64,000 bases of DNA from Desulfomonile tiedjei (GCA_016212925.1 JACRDF010000024.1:33636-97635), one strand, 5' to 3'; positions 51,496 through 61,838 are shown, counted from the first letter of the stretch. Notes: generated from the letters alone by a model not told the origin. Made by a program: numbers and translations.

Positions 51496-52638
51496 ATGAA
51501 TAGACTAAAAATCATTGTCGCCATGCTAGCTGCATTGGCATTAGCTATAAGTATTCCCAATGCAAGTTTTGCGCAAAGTGATCAGACCGGTCAAGCTCCG
51601 GCTTCCCAAAGCTACGCACCCGGGCAGCAAGGTCAAGCAGTCGATCCGGGCCAGACCGGCCAAACAGGTCGCCCGATACCGCAACCAAAAGGCGGAATTG
51701 CCACGGTTATTGGGGTGGATCAGCCTGATAATTGCCTCCGCATCCGGAGTGGACCCGGCAGCGATTACGATTTAGTCGGATGCGCGGCTCTGGGTGAACA
51801 GTTGAATATCACGGGCGTTTGGACCTCAAACAACTGGGCGCAACTTGCGGAAAACGGATGGGTTTACGGATCGCAAATCCAGACCGATTTGCGTCCTCCG
51901 TCAGCCGCTTACTCTCGAGCAGAGAGATACACGTACGTTGAGGATGAATATCCGGTAGTTAGTTATACGGAGTCATACCTCCCTGACTACGGTTACGAGA
52001 CCTACTGGTATGGAGGGGTTCCGCTATTCCTCTACAGCGCAAACGTGTGGCGGAAATTCCATCCGTGGTGGCTGCGCAAACACTGGAACTGGAATCGTAG
52101 CCACAAGGCGTGGAACCAGAACCCTGCTTTCAGGCAAAACGTGAGGGCGGGAACACAGGGTGCAGTAACACCGCGGAATTTTGTCACCAATCGGGCTAAT
52201 GTTCCGTCCTCCAACGTAACGCGATTCAACGCGAATGCGCTCCGTTCGGGGTCTTCCAGCGTGGTTGGTTCGGCACGAACGTTCTCAAACCTGAATACGG
52301 CGCGGACAAGAACCTTTTCAAGTCCGAATACGGTGAGGACCAGGACCTTCTCGAACCCGAGTTCGTTTCAAGCAAGGACCTTCTCAAGCCCGAACACCGT
52401 GAGGACAAGAACTTTCTCGAACCCGAGTTCGTTTCAGGCAAGGACATTCTCGAGACCGAATATCAGCACAAGATCGTTCAGCAGCCCGAGCATCGGCACC
52501 AGGTCCTTCTCAAGTCCTGCCCGCATGGGTTCCTTTGGAGCGAGCAGCTTTAGCGCCGGACGCATAGGTGGCGGTGGCGGCGGAATCAGCATGGGAGGCG
52601 GAGGAGCTAGTTTTGGCGGTGGAGGTCGCCGCAGGTGA
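51496..52638 (+). CDS. Secreted SH3-domain protein with Arg/Ser/Phe repeats
   Basis: From the ATG at 51496 the protein is 380 aa. A Sec signal peptide (MNRLKIIVAMLAALALAISIPNASFA) is followed by a Gln/Pro-rich linker and a bacterial SH3 domain (IATVIGVDQPDNCLRIRSGPGSDYDLVGCA... NGWVYGSQIQ, about 72-135) with two Cys that could pair. A Tyr/Trp-rich region comes next (SYTESYLPDYGYETYWYGG), then at least six repeats of the RTRTFSSPNTV / QARTFSNPSSF type (about 255-340), and a Gly-rich end. SH3 domains of this kind bind peptidoglycan. The repeat tail is of low complexity and basic, perhaps for wall or polyanion binding. Confidence 0.75.
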   Translation: MNRLKIIVAMLAALALAISIPNASFAQSDQTGQAPASQSYAPGQQGQAVDPGQTGQTGRPIPQPKGGIATVIGVDQPDNCLRIRSGPGSDYDLVGCAALGEQLNITGVWTSNNWAQLAENGWVYGSQIQTDLRPPSAAYSRAERYTYVEDEYPVVSYTESYLPDYGYETYWYGGVPLFLYSANVWRKFHPWWLRKHWNWNRSHKAWNQNPAFRQNVRAGTQGAVTPRNFVTNRANVPSSNVTRFNANALRSGSSSVVGSARTFSNLNTARTRTFSSPNTVRTRTFSNPSSFQARTFSSPNTVRTRTFSNPSSFQARTFSRPNISTRSFSSPSIGTRSFSSPARMGSFGASSFSAGRIGGGGGGISMGGGGASFGGGGRRR

Positions 52639-52746
52639 TATTGAGGATAAATGGATGTTGAACTGCAATGACCGGAGGCCTTCTTTCGACAAGATGGCTT
52701 CCGGTCATTTCTTTTGGGACACCACATGCCCCCACGGCAATTTGAG

Positions 52747-54111
52747 CTATTTCAGGTTCTGATCCCAGCCATTCTTCCCTTCAGGATCGGTCCAGCCTTG
52801 AAAACGAACCGCGTTGGGCACTTCTCGCACTTTCCAGTATCCGCTGTTCGCACTGACATATTTTCTGAGCGATTCCAGGATTTGACTGTAGTCCTTTCTA
52901 TCTTGTTCGCTGAGTTTTGTATCAGAGGCCCGGGCGTTCAGGAACTGGATAGTGGCGTCCCTGAGCAGCGCCAGGTCTTTCTCGGGCCACTGAACCAACA
53001 CCAGGTCGTTTCCGGCATTCCCGTCACTATCGTTGGCCGTTAGGATTTGCTTGAGCTTGGCGCCTTGCTGCGTGATGTTTTCGCCATACGAGGACAAGAC
53101 GTGGTCGCGGCCGACGCTCTTGACGAGCGCCTGCTGGGCCGGACTCAACTTATTCCACGCCGCCTTGTTGATAATCATATAGGTGATCAGAAACTGCTGA
53201 TGCCAGCCGGGGAAATGTACGAAACGATTTCCTACGGTACCGGGATTGCCTTCGGGAAGCCCAAAAAGCTGAGAGACGTCGTCAAGAGGGGTGGCGAATT
53301 CGAATGCCTGGATTTGGCCGTCCGCCACTGCCTTGACCAAGGACCCGCCCCCGGCAAGGGCCGTTATGAACTTGATATTCTTTTTCGGAATCACGCCGCC
53401 CGCGACCAGGTTGTCACACGCCCGATCGAGGACAAATTGGGCGGGTGGCAGGTATCGGAAAGTCCAACTCTGCTGACACAAACCGGCAAGACCGATGCCC
53501 GGGGTCGCACCGGCATTCCCGACCGGTAGCATGAAGTACCCGGAACCCTGCTGACTGCTTCCAACCATGGGAACCGCAACGATGTTCTTACCGTTTTTGT
53601 CCAGGATCTGCTGAAGCAGATCGAGGCCGCTCTGCTTGCCTTCATCAACAGACTTGCCACAGAGAAAGCCGAGGAACTCGTCGAAGTTGGGGCCGAACGG
53701 GACTCCCGAATTGTAAATAAACCCCCATGCCGGGTTGAGTTCCGACCCGGAAATATATGCAGCGTCGAAGCCGGCCCCACCTGCCACTGGTCCTCCTGCA
53801 GCGACAGCCTCCACAATGTTTTTGAATGCTCCGGGAATCGGCGGGGTCGGCTTGTACTTGCTGAACTTGACCTGACCGGCCTCACCGAGGGCGATCGCGG
53901 AAATATCTGCAAGCTTGGCGGCATATTCATCCGCGGGAGGGCCTATCGCCGCGGAACCACTGAAACTGCGAAAGGAAATCTCCAGTGCCAGAGCGGTTTG
54001 TGCGACCAACAAGATCGCGCAAACAAGAGTCGGCACGACGGCACCGCAACATGACCGTTGTTTGCGGACTCTCGTGGCCGGGTAACATCTGCCCGAATCT
54101 GAAGGGACCAT
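52747..54111 (-). CDS. TRAP-type (DctP family) solute-binding protein, solitary
   Basis: The 454-aa protein starts at an ATG preceded by AGGAGGTCAAA. Its N-terminus has an extended polar region, then a hydrophobic signal (GAVVPTLVCAILLVAQTALALEI). The body contains FITALAGGGSLVKAVADGQIQAFEFATPLDD and PGWHQQFLITYMIINKAAWNKLSPAQQALVKSV, which match DctP-type TRAP receptors; KLSPAQQ is a common late motif. It is longer than the usual 330 aa, mainly from an insertion in the first half. No TRAP permease genes (dctQ/dctM) lie beside it, so the partner is elsewhere. Ligand unknown. Confidence 0.78.
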   Translation of the reverse strand: MVPSDSGRCYPATRVRKQRSCCGAVVPTLVCAILLVAQTALALEISFRSFSGSAAIGPPADEYAAKLADISAIALGEAGQVKFSKYKPTPPIPGAFKNIVEAVAAGGPVAGGAGFDAAYISGSELNPAWGFIYNSGVPFGPNFDEFLGFLCGKSVDEGKQSGLDLLQQILDKNGKNIVAVPMVGSSQQGSGYFMLPVGNAGATPGIGLAGLCQQSWTFRYLPPAQFVLDRACDNLVAGGVIPKKNIKFITALAGGGSLVKAVADGQIQAFEFATPLDDVSQLFGLPEGNPGTVGNRFVHFPGWHQQFLITYMIINKAAWNKLSPAQQALVKSVGRDHVLSSYGENITQQGAKLKQILTANDSDGNAGNDLVLVQWPEKDLALLRDATIQFLNARASDTKLSEQDRKDYSQILESLRKYVSANSGYWKVREVPNAVRFQGWTDPEGKNGWDQNLK

Positions 54112-54330
54112 TTTGACCTCCTCTCATTTAATCGATCAGCGCCGAACGGCATGCGCTTCAGCCGCACAAGAGAGGAACAAGGGGAGCGGAGCGTATCGAC
54201 CGGAAGCGCGAGGAATACCGTCCCACTGTATTGTGGTGATTTCCCGGCCGAACCGCAACAAGAATATCGGGTGGTGGGTCAGTTTGAGACTTCGGATTCG
54301 GCGGGCGCAGCCCTTATGTCATTTCGGCCA

Positions 54331-54520
54331 GGTGCCACGGACCTGGGCTCCGCCAGGTCCGTGCCGGCGTTTTTGCGAAACAGCAAGGTTGTCCCCCGCA
54401 TTGAACACCAAATCTAAAAGCGAGCCGATGGTACGGTAGGCCTGGGAATCTTTCGAGTTATCCTGGCGATAGAATTGACAGGAAGCACGGACCTGGTAAT
54501 GCCCAGGTCCGTGGCACCCA
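54331..54520. repeat. Pair of CACGGACCTGG palindromes
   Basis: 54331-54366: GTGCCACGGACCTGGGCTCC ... CCAGGTCCGTGCC. 54484-54520: GCACGGACCTGGTAATGCCCAGGTCCGTGGCACC. Each is self-complementary, and the two are inverted relative to each other. Confidence 0.75.
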
Positions 54521-54690
54521 ATACAAAAGGCATCGCTTGACAGAACGGGCTACCATGGTTTGTCCGAAAAGCTCTTCCCCAATTAGATCGTCCCGAGTGG
54601 GCAGGACACTGCAAATTAATCCGTGTTCACTTTCGAGAACTACCACAGTGGTTGTAAAAATTCTTGTCCGATTCGAGAGGACGCCATCTC

Positions 54691-54763
54691 GTCATTCCTG
54701 CGGAAGCAGGAATCCAGTCCCCCGTCTCGTGGGATTCCCTGGGTTCCCGCCTTCGCGGGAACG
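54691..54763. repeat. REP-like repeat, second copy
   Basis: Same family as 33296-33371, in the opposite orientation; the central palindrome reads CCCCGTCTCGTGGGATTCCC here and has diverged. Confidence 0.8.
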
Positions 54764-54887
54764 ACGAGGTGAGGAGAGCAGCAATGGCAGGGGGGCCGTT
54801 GGGACCCAACGGACATTTTTTTGGCAATTGCCATGGTCAAGAAGGGGTTCTACCGGTTGGGTAATCAGACTCAGAAGTCAGTTCTCA

Positions 54888-56564
54888 TCACAGTGGGTCG
54901 ATTGTCAGTAGGCGATATCTCACGAGAAGATCGACAAGTTCCTGTCGCCCGGATTTCTTGGCCCTGATCATCGCGGTTCTGCCATCGCGGTCCTGTGCGT
55001 CGACTTCCGCTCCTGCTTTCAGGAGCAACCGTGCGACCTCGACGTGTCCCTCATGACAGGCCTTCATAAGGGCCGTGTTGCCATAATCATTCTTGACGTT
55101 CACGTGAGCGCCGGCTCTCAAAAGTATCTTCACGACGGCTTCATAGCCCTTGAATGCCGCCTTCATGAGACCCGTGTTGCCGTGCTTGTTGGCAACATTG
55201 ACGTCAGCGCCTGCTCGAATAAGATCCTCCACTATCGGCGCATGTCCTCTATCGCAGGCCCTCATCAACGGAGTGTCACCGTCGCTGTTACTCTGGTTCA
55301 CATCGGCACCATGATTAATGAGCAAATTGACCACACCGCGATTTTCCGATAGACAAGCGACTACTAGAGCGGTGCTGCCGTCTACGGTCTTGGCGCAAGC
55401 GTTGGCTCCGTTTCTGAGGAGCAACTCAACTATTTCGGCATGGCCGGCCTCAATCGCAACGGTCAGAGCGGTGTTACCGGCGGAATTTTGAGCGTTTACG
55501 TCGGCGTTTCTCTCCAGGAGCAACCTGGCCACATCTACGTGCCCCTTGAATGCAGCTCTTATCAGAGCGGTGTTGCCGTACTTGCTGCGCGAATTGACAT
55601 CCAGGCCGCGATTCAGCAGCCCCTCCACCGACTCCACCAGCCCCCTGCTGGCAGCTTTTAGTAAAGCCTTCCGGTTGGAATCCTCCCCATTCTGGATCTC
55701 ATCCGCAATATCAGTCAAAACCTCCACGGGACCTGAAGTTTCCGGAGGAACCATGAGAGGATCAGCAGGAACATATTGACTCTCCGCCTTGGGACTTTCC
55801 CCATTGGACGGTGGGTCGTCGAGATGGTTTCCTCTGTCCGCCGCGGTTTCAGCCGCGATGCTCGCACCGAGAGGCATGACAACCGTTGGGAGATGAGCCC
55901 CTTTTTCCAACAGAATCCTCATTAATTGGATGTGCCCTTTGGCTGCCGCGTGACCCAGGGCAGTTTGGCCGGATTTGTCTTTGACGTTTACGTCTGCCTG
56001 CCTCCTGAGTAAAAGCTCCGCCACCTCCGTTCGGCCCTCGAAAGCGGCCCCCATCAAGGGTGTCACCCCGGAATCATCCGAACAATTGACGTCTACGTCA
56101 CGGGACAAGAGCTGTCGCACCAACTCAGTTCGGCCTTCTCGGCAAGCATCGATAAGGTCCTCTTCGGTTTGCTCAACCTGGCGGCCCACTGTGGAGTCGG
56201 GCCGCGCCATTGTGGGCTCTGTCGATTCAATGACCGGTTCGATTACCAGGGTGTCCTCGAACTCTGTGGCCAGGCTTTGACATGTGGTACACCCGACGGT
56301 TTCTTCCGGGATAACGTTACCGCAAAACGGGCATTTTAGGATGGCCTGGTCAGAAGGCGAGAAAGCCCTCATGAGGTCGCTCTCGGAGAGGCTCTTTCTA
56401 CCGAACAGCTCAAAATCGGTTATCACTCCCGCGTCAACCAGCCGATTCATCAAATAGTGAAGGGCATCGTGTCGTACACGGTATTTCTCCTGGAGTTCCG
56501 CATCAGTTAATCCGGCGCGGATGTCCTGGGCGATACTCTGCGCGCTTATTCTACGCTTGTTCAT
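54888..56564 (-). CDS. Ankyrin-repeat protein with N-terminal helical domain and zinc ribbon
   Basis: From the ATG at 56564 (AAGGA upstream) the protein is 558 aa and has no signal peptide. Residues 1-75 resemble a small helix-turn-helix-like domain (ISAQSIAQDIRAGLTDAELQEKYRVRHDALHYLMNRLVDAGVI). CPFCGN...GCTTC (about 77-95) is a zinc ribbon. About eleven ankyrin repeats follow (145-250 and 300-550), split by an acidic linker. GNTALMRAAFKGH-type units are close to consensus, so the fold should be stable. It is the second ankyrin gene on this strand and follows a kinase gene. I expect cytoplasmic protein-protein interaction. Confidence 0.85.
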   Translation of the reverse strand: MNKRRISAQSIAQDIRAGLTDAELQEKYRVRHDALHYLMNRLVDAGVITDFELFGRKSLSESDLMRAFSPSDQAILKCPFCGNVIPEETVGCTTCQSLATEFEDTLVIEPVIESTEPTMARPDSTVGRQVEQTEEDLIDACREGRTELVRQLLSRDVDVNCSDDSGVTPLMGAAFEGRTEVAELLLRRQADVNVKDKSGQTALGHAAAKGHIQLMRILLEKGAHLPTVVMPLGASIAAETAADRGNHLDDPPSNGESPKAESQYVPADPLMVPPETSGPVEVLTDIADEIQNGEDSNRKALLKAASRGLVESVEGLLNRGLDVNSRSKYGNTALIRAAFKGHVDVARLLLERNADVNAQNSAGNTALTVAIEAGHAEIVELLLRNGANACAKTVDGSTALVVACLSENRGVVNLLINHGADVNQSNSDGDTPLMRACDRGHAPIVEDLIRAGADVNVANKHGNTGLMKAAFKGYEAVVKILLRAGAHVNVKNDYGNTALMKACHEGHVEVARLLLKAGAEVDAQDRDGRTAMIRAKKSGRQELVDLLVRYRLLTIDPL

Positions 56565-56826
56565 AGAATCCTTGCCCAATGCTTGAAGCCGCGACTGCTC
56601 CATGTGCGTCCATGGCCTTTCTCAGAATGTCTGTCCGAATGAAAAACCACTGGAGAGGCGAAAGTGGCGCCCACCGGCCACCCGGACATTACTTTCGAGA
56701 ATCGCTGTTACACTGCCCACTGATGGACTCCCTAGCCAAGCCCGGCGGGTAATTCGGCCGGTTCAAGCGGCTGCCAACGGCCCGCAGTTTCCCAACGGGG
56801 CACAAAGGCCCCGCGACGCGACACGG

Positions 56827-58911
56827 TCATGTCAAAACCACGGTGCTTGTCTGGTGTTCAAAAACTGCTTTCAGTTGATTGCGCAAATCGTCCAAGGTGT
56901 AGGGTTTGGCAAGGACTCCAACGAACCCGTGTTTCTTGAAGTCCGCCATGATAGGGTCGTGAGAATAACCGCTCGACACAATCGCGCGGGCTTCCGGGTC
57001 TATTTCGCGGATCCGTTCGAAGGCCTCTTTGCCACCCATTCCACCAGGTATCGTCAAGTCCATTATGACGGCGTCAAACGGCCGCCCCGAACGCATGGCC
57101 TTATGATAAGCAGCTATGGCTTCGGGTCCGTCTTTCACCACGCTAGCCTCGTACCCCAGATCGGAGAGTATCTCACCGGCCAAGTCTCTTATCAGTTGCT
57201 CGTCATCCATGACAAGGATTTTTCCCATGTAACCTGCCTTCGCCTCTGTTCCGTGCGCCGGATCCACGGCCGTGAGGGAGTCGGGCTTAGCCGGAAGATA
57301 GATGTAAAAGACCGTTCCGACACCCACTTCAGAACTCACCGTAATCAGTCCGTCATGCTTCTTAATAATGGAATAAGCTGTTGCAAGGCCGAGACCGCTT
57401 CCAGTCTCCTTAGTTGTGAAATATGGGTCGAATATCTTTTGGATGTTCTCCGGTGCTATTCCTACACCCTGGTCCTTAATACGTATTCTAACGTATTTTC
57501 CGGGCCTTATATGAGTCACTGATTCTGCGTCAACAAGACAATTTTCAGCTTGTACGGTAATCGTGCCTCCTCTCGGCATGGCTTGAAGAGCATTGATAAA
57601 CAAGTTGTTGAGTACCTGACTGACCTGTCCCGGATCAATGTGGACACTCCACAAGTCCTGGGGGATAGAGATTGCTGAGCGGACGTTGGATCCTCGCAAC
57701 ACGAAACCAACCGAGTCTCTTACCAGTTCAGTAATTGAGGCGGTCTTCCTTATTGGCAGCCCTCCCTTGGAAAATGTTAACAACTGCTGAGTCAACTCCT
57801 GCGATTGTTTGGAGGCCCTGACCGCTGCTTCCAGTCGGTCGAAGGCTTTGTTATCAGGGGGCAAATACGTTTGTGCGAGAGAAATGTTGCCCAGAATTCC
57901 GGTTAGAAGGTTGTTGAAATCATGAGCAATTCCGCCCGCGAGGATGCCCAGCGATTCAATTTTTTGGGATTTTACGATCTCTTCTTGTGTTTTTTTCTTT
58001 TCGGACACGTCCAACTTGACCCACCAGAGCCCCGATAGACGCTGACTGTTGACATTGCCTATGAGTGTGTTTTCAAAAAAGCGGACACCTCCAGAGAGGT
58101 CGGTTTCCCTGCTCTCAAATGAACGAATAGGAAAGCGGGCGTGAATCCACTGCTTATACAGCAATTCAATTTTGTTCGTGCAGGGTAACAACGCGCCCAG
58201 CCTTGTACCCATGAGTTCCGAAATGCTTCGCCGGCTATAGATCCCAGCGAACTTGTCGTTTCCATCCACTACTCTGGCATCCAATACGGAAGAAAGCAGC
58301 CGCTCGAAGGGTTGCGAACACTCGAGCTGCCTTGGCAACGCGAATTCGGCAATCCCGATAGGAAAAATACTTACCAGCTTTTTGTATTTCTGAATGCTGA
58401 GCAGCCTCTTTTGAGCAGTCAGGTTCTCGATCTGAACCAGCACCATCCTTTCTGCACCCAGTCGAATCGTGCGCAAATGCATTCTGGCCCATAACCGCAT
58501 TCTCCTGATCTGCAACACCTTCTCCCTGACCTCGGGCTTTCGTTCCTCAAAGACTTTTTCCAGCAACAATTGAGCCTGTCGAGCCTCTCTAGGGTTGGGG
58601 AAGAGGGATGAGAAAGTCGCGCCCTGCAAATCCAAGCTGTCGCGAATAGTTTTCCTGAAGGCCGAGTTTGCAAATTTGATGGTGTGGGATCTGGCAACCA
58701 GTAATGTCGGAACAGACAACGCCTGCAGCAATTTCGCAAACGTGGAATGGCTTACGTCCGACACATCGAAAACACCCGATTCGGTCGGGTCAGGGCCAAA
58801 CAACGCGTTCAAGTCGATGGTTTCTGTAGTTTCGCCATCCTGGAACAGGAAAGGTCCTGTTGAATCGCTGTCACCGGCTAGAATCAAGGTAGGCAGATTA
58901 TTTTGTTCCAT
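56827..58911 (-). CDS. PAS-containing hybrid histidine kinase (HisKA-HATPase-REC)
   Basis: The 694-aa soluble protein has an N-terminal domain (about 28-150) that resembles the start of the LuxR-type protein at 61.8-62.9 kb: DLNALFGPDPTESGVFDVSDV and STFAKLLQALSVPTLLV. A second PAS-like region follows (about 165-315). The kinase core has SLGILAGGIAHDFNNLLTG, N-box NLFINALQAMPRGG, DQGVGI and GSGLGLATAYSII. The C-terminal receiver has ILVMDDEQLIRDL, VIMDLTIPGGMGG and AKPYTLDDL. It is orthodox in all catalytic residues. It starts 127 nt after the long ankyrin gene and is followed by the second ankyrin gene. Confidence 0.9.
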   Translation of the reverse strand: MEQNNLPTLILAGDSDSTGPFLFQDGETTETIDLNALFGPDPTESGVFDVSDVSHSTFAKLLQALSVPTLLVARSHTIKFANSAFRKTIRDSLDLQGATFSSLFPNPREARQAQLLLEKVFEERKPEVREKVLQIRRMRLWARMHLRTIRLGAERMVLVQIENLTAQKRLLSIQKYKKLVSIFPIGIAEFALPRQLECSQPFERLLSSVLDARVVDGNDKFAGIYSRRSISELMGTRLGALLPCTNKIELLYKQWIHARFPIRSFESRETDLSGGVRFFENTLIGNVNSQRLSGLWWVKLDVSEKKKTQEEIVKSQKIESLGILAGGIAHDFNNLLTGILGNISLAQTYLPPDNKAFDRLEAAVRASKQSQELTQQLLTFSKGGLPIRKTASITELVRDSVGFVLRGSNVRSAISIPQDLWSVHIDPGQVSQVLNNLFINALQAMPRGGTITVQAENCLVDAESVTHIRPGKYVRIRIKDQGVGIAPENIQKIFDPYFTTKETGSGLGLATAYSIIKKHDGLITVSSEVGVGTVFYIYLPAKPDSLTAVDPAHGTEAKAGYMGKILVMDDEQLIRDLAGEILSDLGYEASVVKDGPEAIAAYHKAMRSGRPFDAVIMDLTIPGGMGGKEAFERIREIDPEARAIVSSGYSHDPIMADFKKHGFVGVLAKPYTLDDLRNQLKAVFEHQTSTVVLT

Positions 58912-59038
58912 CCTTGTTTACCCGAAAGCGCTCGAGGGAACGCTGGCCAAAGGTCTGTTGCACGAACAAAGCCATGGCGTGAGGCACACTCATGCTCACA
59001 AACCGACGAACATGCCCGGTGAATTACGTAAGGCCCAC

Positions 59039-61558
59039 TCAGGGGTTGAGCGTTGTGGAGCCGGCTGCCTCCTGTCCTAAAGAGTTAGATCGGTCCCGAT
59101 CCTTCAACAGCGCTATCAGCTCGTGATGGCCCTTACTTACCGCTAATAAGGGGGCCGAGTAACCGTACGCATTCGTTACGGAGACGTCCGCCCCTGCATT
59201 CAGCAGAAGCTTGGCCACATCAAGCCGGTCATTGTAAATGGCACGCATTATCGCTGTGTTCTTGCGCAGCGTGGTGTGGTTCAGGTCAGCCCCTGCAGCG
59301 AGGAGAAGCCCAACGATCTTGCTGTGACCTGAACCGGCAGCCCTTATCAGTGCGGTCTTCCCGCGTCGGTCCTCCGCGTTTACCTTTGCCCCCCGATTCA
59401 ACAACAACTTGACCACATCCTGGTGGCCATATTTCGCAGCCGTAATCAAAGCAGAATTCCCTGCCCGGTCAGTGGCGTCAACGTCAGCTCCCTTGTCCAG
59501 TAGGAGTTCGATCAGACGCGTCTGCCCAGCTTGCGCGGCTCGGAGTAGCGTCGCGACCTGTAGGCCTGCCGGCACTGAAAAGTCCTCTCCGGCGGCAAGA
59601 AGCGCTTCGAGATTTTGCAACTGCCTTTTTGTTGCAGCGAGCAATACGCCATTCCGGGTCACATCAGGGTCGAGTCCCTCTTCCGAAGCGTTCACGGAAT
59701 CAGCATTGGTTTGTGGAGAACCGCCGTTCGCGCGGTCTGTGACTATTGCCGTGGTTTCCTCATCGCCATGCGCAAGGCCTTGCGGGTTCATTAGAAGTGC
59801 CACTATCTGAGCGTGTCCCTTGGAAGCGGCTTTCGCGAGAACACGGCCATTGGATGAAAACACGGCACCCTTCTGCAGAAGCAGCTTGACGATCGTTGCG
59901 TGCCCAGCAAAAGCTGCTTTGGCCAAGCATGAGGTTCCGCGGTCGTTGGTAGCATTGATTTGGGCGCCCCGATTCAACAGAAGTCTGACCACCTTCTCGA
60001 ATCCGTTACCGCAAGCCTTCGCTAAGGCTGTTTCACCGGATTTGTCCGGACGGTCGACTTCCGCACCCTTGTCTAGAAGCAGTCTTGCCATTGAAGCATG
60101 GCCCTTGAAGCAAGCGAAGATCAATGGTGAATTCCCGTGAGAATTCCGCGCGTTAGGGTCCGCACCATGCTCGATCAACACTTCAGCGACCCTCAAATGC
60201 CCTTTGAACGCCGCCCTCATGAGAGCCGTGTTGCCGTAAGTATTGCGTGCATCAACTGCCGCTCCCGCGCCCAGCACCAGTCTTGCCACACTCAAGTGCC
60301 CCTTTGAACATGCCTTCATCAAAGGAGTATCCCCGGTCCTGTCGCAGTGGTCAGGGGCAGCCCCGGCTGCCAACAGACTCTCGACCACTTCAGGATGCCC
60401 TTTTTCCGCAGCCAGCAAAAGGGCGGTCCGGCCGCTGGAGCCGGAGTGGTTCACGTCCACTCCTTTGTCCAGCAGGAAATTGACAACCTCCAGCAATCCT
60501 CTGGAGCTTGCTCGAAGCAACGTAGCGTCTTTTGATCTGATCTCCGGATGATCTCTTTCCTCGACCTGAAGCAACAGGCCCGCGGCCGTAATTTGCCCCT
60601 GCAATGCAGCCTCAACGAACGCGGTTCTGCCCTTCCTGTTGCGTGAATGAATCTCGGCGCCGTTTTCGAGCAGTAACAAGGCCATCTCATCGGCGCCCTC
60701 GCCCGCAGCCCGTGTGAGCGCAGAATTTCCTTCAGTATCTCGCTTGTTAACATCAGCTCCGTGCGCTATCAGGAGCTTTACCACGTCGAAATGGCCCCCG
60801 GTGCAGGCCCTCATCAAAGGCGTTTCGCCACGCGCATCTCTGACGTCCACGCTCGCGCCCGCATCCAAAAGGAGCGTGGCGATTTCCGTGCTTCCATTAC
60901 CGCAGGCGTGGTGCAGGGCTGTATGGCCGGATTGGTCCTTTGCATCCGTAAAGACCCCCCGCCCCAGGATAAGGTTCGCCACTTCGGCATGGCCCCAGCA
61001 TGCGGCTTCCATCAAAGCTGTCCGACCTGTAATGTCCTGATGATCCGGATCGGCCCCTCGATTCAAAAGTTCTCTAATAACTTCGGGGTGACCCCAAAGA
61101 GAGGCTTCAAACAGAGGAGTCCTGCCTTCTTCGTCTCTGGCATGGACTTGAGCACCGTGCTCGAGTAGGAGGTTCAGAGCTTCAACGCGCCCTGCCGCCG
61201 CTGCGGAGGAAAGTGCCGAACGGCCCCCCGCTCCTGGTAAATTGACATCTGCACCTTTTGCAACCAGAAGTTCGATTAATTCCGAATTCCCTGCCAGCGA
61301 GGCCAGCATCAACGCGCTGTTGCCGGACGCATTTCGCAAGTTGGGGTTGACGCCCATGGCCAGGGCCACCCCGGCCGTCACGCAATCGCCAGCGGAAGAT
61401 GCCTCAAGCAAGGCTGTGTCGACATCGGGATCGTCTGTATCAAGCGTCAAATCGGCAGGAGAAACTTGCAGGCCCCTCTCATCCAATCCCCGCCGCGCGC
61501 TCGTTGGTTCGCCGTTTGATGACAAATTTATCACTTTCCCGGTCCCCCCCGTTCTCAA
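59039..61558 (-). CDS. Long ankyrin-repeat protein (about 22 repeats)
   Basis: The protein is about 839 aa and consists almost wholly of ankyrin repeats from residue 45 to 830, interrupted once by a low-complexity linker near 600-650 (HGDEETTAIVTDRANGGSPQTNADS). I count about 22-23 units of the GNTALMRAAFKGHLRVAEVLIEHGADPNARN type. There is no signal peptide or membrane segment. The start is uncertain: TTG at 61558, GTG at 61534 or a later codon. Near-identical repeats invite unequal crossing-over. It lies between the LuxR-type gene and the hybrid kinase gene, all on one strand. Confidence 0.85.
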   Translation of the reverse strand: MRTGGTGKVINLSSNGEPTSARRGLDERGLQVSPADLTLDTDDPDVDTALLEASSAGDCVTAGVALAMGVNPNLRNASGNSALMLASLAGNSELIELLVAKGADVNLPGAGGRSALSSAAAAGRVEALNLLLEHGAQVHARDEEGRTPLFEASLWGHPEVIRELLNRGADPDHQDITGRTALMEAACWGHAEVANLILGRGVFTDAKDQSGHTALHHACGNGSTEIATLLLDAGASVDVRDARGETPLMRACTGGHFDVVKLLIAHGADVNKRDTEGNSALTRAAGEGADEMALLLLENGAEIHSRNRKGRTAFVEAALQGQITAAGLLLQVEERDHPEIRSKDATLLRASSRGLLEVVNFLLDKGVDVNHSGSSGRTALLLAAEKGHPEVVESLLAAGAAPDHCDRTGDTPLMKACSKGHLSVARLVLGAGAAVDARNTYGNTALMRAAFKGHLRVAEVLIEHGADPNARNSHGNSPLIFACFKGHASMARLLLDKGAEVDRPDKSGETALAKACGNGFEKVVRLLLNRGAQINATNDRGTSCLAKAAFAGHATIVKLLLQKGAVFSSNGRVLAKAASKGHAQIVALLMNPQGLAHGDEETTAIVTDRANGGSPQTNADSVNASEEGLDPDVTRNGVLLAATKRQLQNLEALLAAGEDFSVPAGLQVATLLRAAQAGQTRLIELLLDKGADVDATDRAGNSALITAAKYGHQDVVKLLLNRGAKVNAEDRRGKTALIRAAGSGHSKIVGLLLAAGADLNHTTLRKNTAIMRAIYNDRLDVAKLLLNAGADVSVTNAYGYSAPLLAVSKGHHELIALLKDRDRSNSLGQEAAGSTTLNP

Positions 61559-61838
61559 TTGATTTTGCCAACGGCGTTTGTACCAAATTCAGCGGCTCAG
61601 AACGCCATTTTGGACATTTGTTGAGATAAGCCGTGTGAAATTGTTGCATCTCCTCGGCATGGCAGTCAATATGAGGAAATTGATACAAAATTGGGTAGCA
61701 AAAATACCCATTGTGTTTATGCTTCCCGCGGGATGGCTCAAATGGCCTTTGAGGCCGCCGCTCACTTTTATCGGTTTGAGCCAAAATGCCTCCCCCTTGC
61801 TATGCGACCGTGGGGTCAGTCTCCCCGCCCAGGACTCG

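Larger units (their letters stand above)
54112..54887. other. Intergenic region with three repeats
   Basis: Two members of a palindrome family built on CACGGACCTGG lie at 54331-54366 and 54484-54520 in mirrored form. A REP-like repeat related to 33296-33371 lies at 54691-54763 (GTCATTCCTGCGGAAGCAGG ... CGCCTTCGCGGGAACGACG). No gene is seen. Confidence 0.65.
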
